From positions 1-5,978 of the forward strand of contig RYWC01000047.1 of the NCBI GenBank assembly GCA_003979335.1: DNA of 5,978 nt. The letters are read 5' to 3'. Origin of the DNA: Clostridia bacterium. Lineage in GTDB: Bacteria; Bacillota_A; Clostridia; Christensenellales; Borkfalkiaceae. The translations under genes and the position numbers were made by a program. The notes under the pieces are model-generated. The model did not search any database. It was not told the DNA's origin and saw nothing but the letters and a program-made list of their open reading frames with translations. This document shows, piece after piece, positions 3,101-5,978 of this stretch (position 1 is its first letter; every line of letters begins with the position of its first letter).

Positions 3101-5955
3101 ACTATTGTCTGCTCATCATTATCAACAGTCGCACCCTTTGTTACGCCCTGCGCCGCGCCGTTGTATGTAAACGTTGTTTTAACTCCGCTAACGTCAATTA
3201 CGGGCGTCGCCTTTCCGATTGAAAGATTAGCCGACAGCTTGGGCATTACATAATTGTCGGGGTCTGAAAGGCTGAACACCGCCTCAACCTTGTAACTGCC
3301 TGCGTCCGTTGCGCCAGTCGCGCTTTCGCCGTTATAAAGATACCCCGTAACCGAAAGCACGTTCGGCAAAGTTCCGTCAACCGTTATATATTTTTCGTTG
3401 CCGTCGTAAGTTTCAGTCTTATCCGTCATACTCACGCCCGACATATCCAAAGTTTTCTTTCCGACCGAAACCGTAAGCGTACACGTTTTGGTAATTCCGT
3501 TTTCTGTGTAAGTGAAAGTAACCTTCTTGCCGTCGTCCGCAACAGTGAAATATTCGTTATCTCCGGGGTATGTAAAAGTATACCCCGTAACCGCCGTCGG
3601 ATTGGTGCCCGCGGCGTAAGTTGCAGTTATTACAAGACTGTCGGTATCAAGCGCGTCAAACGCTTTATAGTCCGTCTTGCCCGACGTAACTTCAATAGAA
3701 ACAAGCTTGAACACCGCGTTTACCGTCACGCTGCCCGTCGCCCTTTTATAGTTTTTAGTGTCGTCGGGCGTGAACGTCCAGCCGTACTTTACGGCAAGCC
3801 CCGAAATCGCGCTGTCGGGCGAAGTCCATTCCACACTGCCGGGAACGTCCGCCTGCTGTATAGAAATTGCAACGCCCGATAAAAGGTCGCCCACATAGAA
3901 TGTGCCCGTACCCACGTTTACCGAAACTACGGGTGTTGCCTGTTCAATTAAAAGAATTGCCGAAAGCACGGGCACGTTATAGTTTACCGTATCGTCTATG
4001 TTGATAACGGGCGCAACAGTATAACTGCCTGCTTCCGTCCTGCTTGTTCCTGCCGAACCGTCATATGTATAGCCCGACACATTGACGCCCTGAGGCAGAC
4101 TGCCAAGAACGGTTATGCCGTGCGGCTGTCCGTCGTAAGTGACCGTAACGTCGCGGAAAGTCACGCCCGAAAGGTCATAGTCCGCCTTGTTTACCGTTAT
4201 CTCGATTTCAGCTGATTTTGTAACATTGCCCTCGGTATATGTCACAGTTACCTTGCATCCGTTGTCGGCAACAAGGAAATAATTTCTGCCTGCCGAAGTG
4301 TAAGGTATAGTAACCGTATAGCCCGTAACAACCTTTGATGTTCCGCCCCCGACAGCCGTAACCGTCATACCGGAAGTCGTGAAAGATTCAAACGCTTTAT
4401 ACACGTTTTTTGCGCCCGATATAGTTATGTAATCAAGCGGAGGCACCGCAACCACAGTTGCGTTACCCGTTACCGTGTTATAGTTAGAAGTATCGTTAGG
4501 CGTGAATATCCAACCGTAACTTGCCGACGCCTGCTCTATTTTCTGTGACGGATTAGTCCAGGCGAACATACCCGAAACATTTGCCGAACCGGAAATTCCT
4601 ACGGTGGAAATTGTATTGCCTATATAATGGTTTCCGCCTGCAACGCTTACGTTGACAACAGGTGTTGCTTTATTAATTACCCAATTGCAATTTGAAATAC
4701 TGCTCGGGGCGTTATAGTTTGTTGTGTCATAACTAAACGTTACGCTTGCCGTGTAACTGCCTGCGGCAGTTTTGCTGTTGTTTGAATAATGCGCCGTAAC
4801 ACCGCTCGGCAGTCCCGTAAGAGAAACTGTTTTCGCGCTTCCGTCATATGTAAATGCGGAACTGTAATTCCACCTTACGCCCGTCATATTATAGCTTGCT
4901 TTATTAATTGTAAGGCTCAAAGTTTTTGAAGCCGTATCCGTTCCGCCGTCAGAACCCCAACAATAATTTGTAGTACTTGTTAATGACACTGTTACGGTGT
5001 AAGCGCCTGACCGCGCGTTCGTTGCATAAAAATCGTTGCCGCTACGCGTCGCTCCGCTTGTAGGGGTACCGAAATTTATATTTGTTGTATTGCTTATTGT
5101 AAAATGTTGCGCCAAACCGTTATATGTTGTAGTCGCCGTTCGTCCGCTTACGCTTGCATTGCTATGTACGTTACTTCCTCTTGACAGCGTCGGCAAAGCA
5201 ACGCCTTTTCGTTGAATTGTTACAGTTAATTGTTTGAGACCTGAACTGGTCATACTGTCACCGGCGGCGTGCAGTGTTACATAAACCGTTCCCGCTTTCG
5301 TAGGATTGAGTGTTACATTTGAACCTGATGTGGACGATAATGTTGCTGACCCTGTTCCGTTTGAAATACTCCAAGATAAAGAACCAACGCCGCTACCTGA
5401 CAAAGAAAGTGAACTGCCGTATGCTACTGTACTGTTACCTGAAATTGAAACTGAATTTATTGCCTTGTATACAAGCAAATGAATTGAAAGAGGATTGCTA
5501 GTGAACGGTATATCTCCTCCCCACCAACCATCTTCAGGGTCAACATTTATAATATACATATAATTTCCTGGTGTGACATTTGCAGGCACTGAAATAGTCG
5601 CACGCGCTTTGTTGGCATCTATGCTGAATTGATTAGAAGTTGATACAGAATTTTCATAATTCGTATCACTCCATTTTACTTCTATAGTTTGACGAGATGA
5701 ACTGGTATAGCAATAAAGATAAATTTCTGTTTCAGTTGTTTCATTTCCGTCAATATCACCGTCTTCCCAACTAAACCAGTAGCCTGCTGCACCCGAAATA
5801 AATATGTCCGCATATACATCTGCTCTTGCAGTTTTATTGTTGGAACTGTTTGAATTAAAAAGACACACAAAAGCGGCACAGCTTAAAAAAACTGTGCATA
5901 GCAACACCAAAACGGTAAGCAACAACTTACCTTTTCCATTAAATAAAGTTTTCAT
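142..5955 (-). CDS. giant multi-domain Ig-like (MBG/Big) surface protein, single-pass membrane-anchored
   Basis: Uninterrupted 1,937-residue protein, complete at both ends. It starts at ATG 5953-5955 and stops at TAA 142-144. The order is signal peptide 1-45; Trp-rich N-terminal domain about 46-163; Ig-like domain about 164-248; a long series of MBG-like, KATP/FTPDDT and Big_3-like modules about 249-1870; linker; transmembrane helix about 1890-1914; and tail KASKR plus an acidic end. No catalytic motif, sortase signal, lipobox or S-layer homology domain was seen. MBG and bacterial Ig-like domains are known from adhesins and cell-surface stalks. A role as an extracellular stalk or adhesin held in the membrane by its C-terminus is inferred. 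The mature protein has only ten cysteines, scattered singly, so disulfide stabilisation is unlikely. ATG 5955 is chosen because it follows an AAGGAG site and directly precedes the signal peptide. The visible 23 upstream bases hold no in-frame stop, so a longer form is not formally excluded. The ligand is unknown. Confidence 0.95.
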   Translation of the reverse strand: MKTLFNGKGKLLLTVLVLLCTVFLSCAAFVCLFNSNSSNNKTARADVYADIFISGAAGYWFSWEDGDIDGNETTETEIYLYCYTSSSRQTIEVKWSDTNYENSVSTSNQFSIDANKARATISVPANVTPGNYMYIINVDPEDGWWGGDIPFTSNPLSIHLLVYKAINSVSISGNSTVAYGSSLSLSGSGVGSLSWSISNGTGSATLSSTSGSNVTLNPTKAGTVYVTLHAAGDSMTSSGLKQLTVTIQRKGVALPTLSRGSNVHSNASVSGRTATTTYNGLAQHFTISNTTNINFGTPTSGATRSGNDFYATNARSGAYTVTVSLTSTTNYCWGSDGGTDTASKTLSLTINKASYNMTGVRWNYSSAFTYDGSAKTVSLTGLPSGVTAHYSNNSKTAAGSYTASVTFSYDTTNYNAPSSISNCNWVINKATPVVNVSVAGGNHYIGNTISTVGISGSANVSGMFAWTNPSQKIEQASASYGWIFTPNDTSNYNTVTGNATVVAVPPLDYITISGAKNVYKAFESFTTSGMTVTAVGGGTSKVVTGYTVTIPYTSAGRNYFLVADNGCKVTVTYTEGNVTKSAEIEITVNKADYDLSGVTFRDVTVTYDGQPHGITVLGSLPQGVNVSGYTYDGSAGTSRTEAGSYTVAPVINIDDTVNYNVPVLSAILLIEQATPVVSVNVGTGTFYVGDLLSGVAISIQQADVPGSVEWTSPDSAISGLAVKYGWTFTPDDTKNYKRATGSVTVNAVFKLVSIEVTSGKTDYKAFDALDTDSLVITATYAAGTNPTAVTGYTFTYPGDNEYFTVADDGKKVTFTYTENGITKTCTLTVSVGKKTLDMSGVSMTDKTETYDGNEKYITVDGTLPNVLSVTGYLYNGESATGATDAGSYKVEAVFSLSDPDNYVMPKLSANLSIGKATPVIDVSGVKTTFTYNGAAQGVTKGATVDNDEQTIVYENKTFVTVEEGDGMKFKITVAESKNYKAGSATVTITVEKAKVNLTWTGGGGKYDGKEHNAKLEVSSGVFERDGQSFTTDKLADFITVEYSTEDGDARRVKVGVYAPSLTSYPDGEPFCNYEPNITNEDYTFEITADSVSGITFESKSEEYNGQKHVIGINGTLPEEVTVKYYYKDTEDEFNGVIDVLRRDGAVAGYEITAVFVCESGNYEVPEDMTAQLTVTPRTISEDEVSEVKDKYTYIGKMIEVEPTVKLILTGAASQVTLVNGTDYEIEYSTEVYAAGTSVDVTVSGIGNYDGSVTLTFTIEKSKITMEWEDGGNYVYSGSAQGVGVKFNGIAESDADTVVPSVTYVGRGGTEYAESAQKPVNAGYYTVNVKLNLTNPNYENFIPNFKHFEIKKAQVSVSVDFVTYKEGDTVYAGSALPEIELQGMPVFGSLPVPGTVEWQKTNGTASAKVGTNEYVWVFTPDDGTNFGQSNGKLTVTAVQANILSITVEWKDGAQPELFTSTTLESVRDFLIVTGILEEGLGTVEIADYEITGSWGDGDTPESAGVYFYTIALTSDDSKKELLNDVEYKEVLLIEITVKSAGGSIQKQYTAFDEFDRDGIKVTAVYNDGNKVPVTDYEVIYPEERDCFWAKENEYQKVIISYNDGTLAAALTYEIDGITVLKKDFDTTGIILDEERTVTFDGTNKAYGIKGVFDIGTVSYAYAKWNGREWVTVPQSALTNAGTYRITASFALSETSKINYNEVKDMTSVLTVKKAAYDVDSIIFEDTVCDYGFGESIADKIKVENVPDGVSVEYIFKDSHGRTVAPEDVKNAGEYTVTVKFTVDENHEHIELAPVKFTVNKFRPVVNPQVSGSLKEGAKLYELTIGGVDGEVSGKFEWDNAEYELKEGMNRCYYTFTPDDTRNFEVVKGYVTLPASADDIGGDEGAASVSPVMLGLLIAGIAVVLIVAAFALVVAIKASKRGGGDNDGFYDSVTEDDLK
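145..213 (-). other. cytoplasmic tail (residues 1915-1937)
   Basis: KASKR is followed by a triple-glycine linker (1920-1922), DND and an acidic end with aromatic FY (1931 region) and terminal EDDLK. At 23 residues it is longer than the few-residue basic tail after a sortase signal. Its function is unknown; a membrane-retention or sorting tail is an inference. Confidence 0.7.
214..288 (-). other. C-terminal transmembrane helix (residues ~1890-1914)
   Basis: A 25-residue stretch starting VMLGLLIAGIAVV, rich in Leu, Val, Ile and Ala with no charge, follows a Gly/Asp/Ser linker (1871-1889). It is followed at once by KASKR (1915-1919), a positive-inside stop-transfer signal. This gives the N-terminus outside and the C-terminus in the cytoplasm. 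Confidence 0.92.
346..561 (-). repeat. module B4, last extracellular domain (residues ~1799-1870)
   Basis: Has KFRPVVNPQVSG, FEWDNAEYELKEG, CYYTFTPDDTRNF (F1854) and VVKGYVTLP. It keeps the P-V-V entry and FTPDDT exit of B modules and abuts the linker to the membrane. Confidence 0.7.
562..822 (-). repeat. module A6, MBG-like, most diverged (residues ~1712-1798)
   Basis: Has AAYDVDSIIFEDTVCDYGFG in place of the YDG strand, NVPDGVSVEYIF, NAGEYTVTVKF and LAPVKFTVNK. The NY landmark is lost (NHEHIEL). The preceding copy is also an A module, so this is a direct A-A tandem. Confidence 0.6.
823..1095 (-). repeat. module A5, MBG-like, diverged (residues ~1621-1711)
   Basis: Has DFDTTGIILDEERTVTFDGTNKAYGI, an insert with KWNGREWVTV, NAGTYRITASFAL, INYNEVKDMTSVLTV. 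It keeps F-D-G, A-G-T-Y and N-Y-N. The insert makes it about ten residues longer than A2. Confidence 0.7.
1096..1350 (-). repeat. module C3, Big_3-like (residues ~1536-1620)
   Basis: Has VKSAGGSIQKQYTAFDEF (Y1547), IKVTAVYNDGNKVPVTDYEVIYP and KVIISYNDGTLAAALTYEI. The Y-x-A-F, V-T-A-x-Y-x-D-G and V-T-x-Y landmarks match C1 and C2. Confidence 0.7.
1351..1641 (-). other. unclassified Ig-like domain (residues ~1439-1535)
   Basis: Begins ILSITVEWKDGAQ, has IADYEITGSWGDGDTPESAGVYFYTIAL and ends with VLLIEIT. The late S-A-G-V-Y-x-Y strand and the final alternating strand suggest the same beta-sandwich plan. I recognise no family. It sits between B3 and C3. Confidence 0.5.
1642..1905 (-). repeat. 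module B3, diverged (residues ~1351-1438)
   Basis: Has KAQVSVSVDF in place of KATPVV, VYAGSALPEIEL, GTVEWQKT, YVWVFTPDDGTNF (F1417) and NGKLTVTAVQA. It is about ten residues longer than B1 and B2. Confidence 0.7.
1906..2175 (-). other. MBG-like domain (residues ~1261-1350)
   Basis: Has KITMEWEDGGNYVYSGSAQGVGV, SVTYVGRGGTEY, VNAGYYTVNVKL, NPNYENF and HFEIKKAQ closing. The YSG, AG-YTV and NY landmarks are in the right order. It is related to the domain at residues 993-1085 (shared W, Y-x-G-x-x opening) rather than to module A. Confidence 0.65.
2176..2427 (-). other. Ig-like domain of the 'GTDYEIEY...GIGNYDG' type (residues ~1177-1260)
   Basis: Has YTYIGKMIEVEPTVKL, LVNGTDYEIEYSTEV, AAGTSVDVTVSGIGNYDGS and TLTFTIEK. 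The G-T-D-Y-x-x-x-Y followed by G-x-G-N-Y-x-G and F-T-I is a widespread pattern in Firmicutes surface proteins. It occurs once here. Confidence 0.7.
2428..2697 (-). repeat. module A4, MBG-like, diverged (residues ~1087-1176)
   Basis: Has ADSVSGITFESKSEEYNGQKH, GTLPEEVTVKYYYKD, VAGYEITAVF and NYEVPEDMTAQLTV. It is an A module with about ten extra residues before the A-G-Y strand and many acidic substitutions. Confidence 0.7.
2701..2979 (-). other. extended MBG-like domain (residues ~993-1085)
   Basis: Has NLTWTGGGGKYDGKEHNAKLEV, an insert with FITVEYSTEDGDARRV, VGVYAPSL, NYEPNI and YTFEI closing. The YDGKEH strand and the late V-G-x-Y strand identify the MBG pattern. It is longer than usual because of about 20 inserted residues. 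Confidence 0.55.
2980..3213 (-). other. MBG-variant domain with a B-type entry (residues ~915-992)
   Basis: Begins KATPVIDVSG like a B module, but then continues TFTYNGAAQGVTKGATVDN and FKITVAESKNYKAGSATVTITVEKA. This is an MBG-type layout (YNG, then NY-AG, then VTITV) with no FTPDDT motif. It breaks the A-B-C order. Confidence 0.65.
3214..3456 (-). repeat. module A3, MBG-like (residues ~834-914)
   Basis: Opens KTLDMSGVSMTD, then TETYDGNEKYITV, GTLPNV, TDAGSYKVEAVFSL and DNYVMPKLSANLSI. It would begin a third A-B-C unit, but the following domain is not a B module. Confidence 0.75.
3457..3711 (-). repeat. module C2, Big_3-like (residues ~749-833)
   Basis: Has LVSIEVTSGKTDYKAF (Y763), LVITATYAAGT, VTGYTFTYPG, FTVADDGKKVTFTYTENG and TCTLTVSV. 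It is the best match in the window to bacterial Ig-like group 3. Confidence 0.8.
3712..3945 (-). repeat. module B2, QATPVV...FTPDDT (residues ~671-748)
   Basis: Has QATPVVSVNV, FYVGDLLSGVAIS, VEWTSP, YGWTFTPDDTKNY (F728) and closes TGSVTVNAV. Each landmark aligns with B1. Confidence 0.8.
3946..4188 (-). repeat. module A2, MBG-like (residues ~590-670)
   Basis: Opens KADYDLSGVTF, then TVTYDGQPHGITV, GSLPQGV, EAGSYTVAP, and VNYNVPVLSA. It is the cleanest MBG-like copy and starts the second A-B-C unit. Confidence 0.8.
4189..4443 (-). repeat. module C1, Big_3-like (residues ~505-589)
   Basis: Features YITISGAKNVYKAF (Y519), MTVTAVGGGTSKVVTGYTVTIP, and KVTVTYTEGNVTKSAEIEITVN. The order of Y-x-x-F, V-T-A, V-x-x-Y and a final V-T-V-x-Y strand fits bacterial Ig-like group 3 domains. 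Confidence 0.7.
4444..4671 (-). repeat. module B1, KATPVV...FTPNDT (residues ~429-504)
   Basis: Starts at K429 with KATPVVNVSV, then YIGNTIS, an FAWTNP strand, YGWIFTPNDTSNY from 480, and closes TGNATVVAV. By eye it is roughly 45-50% identical to B2. I know this W-FTP-DT-NY module as common next to MBG domains but do not assign it a family name. Confidence 0.75.
4672..4899 (-). repeat. module A1, MBG-like (residues ~353-428)
   Basis: First clear A module: YNMTGV opening, FTYDGSAKTV strand, GLPSGV, TAAGSYTASVTF and TTNYNAP. It opens the first A-B-C unit. A modules resemble the MBG domain (YDG, then AG-Y-V, then NY) that recurs in bacterial surface proteins. Confidence 0.75.
4900..5211 (-). 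other. degenerate MBG-like domain (residues ~249-352)
   Basis: It shows the MBG hallmarks in order: TTTYNGLAQHFTI near residue 275, an SGAYTVTVSL strand near 316, TNY at 329-331, and closure with KTLSLTINKA leading into the first A module. It is longer than the later A modules because of inserts around 295-310 and 333-342. It is probably a diverged relative of module A. Confidence 0.55.
5212..5466 (-). other. Ser/Thr-rich Ig-like domain (residues ~164-248), Big_2-like
   Basis: The stretch begins INSVSISGNSTVAYG and has an SLSWSISNG strand, then KAGTVYVTLHAAG, and closes LKQLTVTIQ. This order (substrate-like first strand, central W-S strand, A-G-T-V-x-V-T late strand, final L-T-V-T-I) matches the general layout of bacterial Ig-like group 2 domains. 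About 40% of residues 161-260 are Ser, Thr or Asn and almost none are acidic. Assignment to group 2 is by eye only. Confidence 0.5.
5467..5820 (-). other. Trp-rich N-terminal domain (residues ~46-163), unrecognised
   Basis: This first mature domain does not resemble the downstream repeats. It has tryptophans at 60, 63, 95, 144 and 145. A DxDxDG loop (D65, D67, D69, G70) is followed by acidic residues E72, E75 and E77. Its end has the form ATISVPANVTPGNY, like the late strands of Ig/FN3-type beta sandwiches. DxDxDG is a known calcium-binding pattern in several folds. Exposed aromatics with calcium are common in carbohydrate-binding modules, but no family was recognised. As the membrane-distal domain it is the best candidate for a ligand-binding head (inference). 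Its DNA is clearly AT-richer than the rest of the gene. Confidence 0.6.
5821..5955 (-). other. signal peptide (residues 1-45)
   Basis: The N-terminus has the charged start MKTLFNGKGK, then an unbroken hydrophobic stretch at about residues 11-33. A polar Asn/Ser spacer follows, then TARA before DVYAD. Cleavage after ARA (residue 45) fits the A-x-A rule of signal peptidase I. Cysteines at 20, 26 and 31 lie inside the hydrophobic core but have no proper lipobox, so a lipoprotein is unlikely. The hydrophobic core is long (about 23 residues), so an uncleaved signal anchor is a less likely alternative. Confidence 0.85.
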
Positions 5956-5967
5956 TGTGGTTCGGTT

Positions 5968-5973
5968 CTCCTT
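5968..5973 (-). promoter_or_regulatory. Shine-Dalgarno site AAGGAG
   Basis: AAGGAG lies 12 bases before the ATG at 5955. The match to the anti-Shine-Dalgarno sequence is strong, but the spacer is longer than the usual 5-9 bases. No closer in-frame start exists; the next methionine is residue 133, so this site fixes the start. Only five bases lie upstream of it, and no promoter can be seen. Confidence 0.8.
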
Positions 5974-5978
5974 AAACT

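Noticed and set aside
1568..3222. Several 66-153 codon frames on both strands inside the large gene
   Set aside because: They overlap well-supported repeat modules, have atypical composition and no start signals. They are shadows of the main frame.
346..4899. Repeats as a CRISPR array or short tandem DNA repeat
   Set aside because: The repetition is at protein-domain level with diverged DNA and units of 210-270 bases; no short identical repeats with spacers were seen.
5725..5763. Full EF-hand or dockerin loop at residues 65-76
   Set aside because: The twelfth loop position is Thr76 instead of Glu or Asp, and no flanking helices are evident. Only a general DxDxDG loop is supported.
5863..5898. 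Cysteines 20, 26 and 31 in the signal peptide as a lipoprotein site
   Set aside because: Residues before each Cys (VLL, FLS, AFV) do not match the lipobox, and C20 and C26 lie inside the hydrophobic core rather than at its end.

Overview
The window is essentially one very large gene on the minus strand (142-5955, 1,937 codons) plus two short flanks. The left flank starts with a perfect 19-base Nextera/Tn5 mosaic-end adapter (1-19). Position 1 is therefore a contig end carrying library sequence, and real genomic sequence starts at about base 20. The source looks like an uncultured low-to-mid-GC Gram-positive (Firmicutes/Clostridia, probably gut-associated). The evidence is the AAGGAG ribosome binding site, the clostridial-style signal peptide and giant MBG/Big-type surface protein, and the standard code. 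I cannot place it to genus from one gene.

Layout, read along the gene from right to left. Bases 5956-5978 hold a strong Shine-Dalgarno sequence but no visible promoter. The gene then encodes a signal peptide (residues 1-45), a Trp-rich N-terminal domain with a DxDxDG loop (about 46-163), and a Ser/Thr/Asn-rich Ig-like domain (about 164-248). About 19 further beta-sandwich-type modules of 70-100 residues follow (about 249-1870). The gene ends with a short linker, one transmembrane helix (about 1890-1914) and a 23-residue charged cytoplasmic tail. Bases 20-141 downstream contain only a weak terminator-like hairpin.

Three module types recur. Module A is MBG-like (TYDG... AGSYTV... NY). Module B starts KATPVV and ends W-FTPDDT-NY---TG. 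Module C is Big_3-like (YKAF... VTGYT... KVT-TYTE). They run as a perfect A-B-C, A-B-C series over residues 353-833 and then become shuffled and diverged. No catalytic domain, LPXTG signal, lipobox, S-layer homology or dockerin module was recognised. The most economical reading is a membrane-anchored extracellular stalk or adhesin with a distinct N-terminal head; this role is inferred.

Two polarities run along the gene. GC content is about 36% near the 5' end and about 55% near the 3' end (hand counts of 360 bases each). Acidic residues are about 2% in residues 161-500 and about 14% in 1101-1440. I see no mobile element, RNA gene, CRISPR array or defence system. Apart from the modular architecture and these gradients, the window is an ordinary surface-protein locus.
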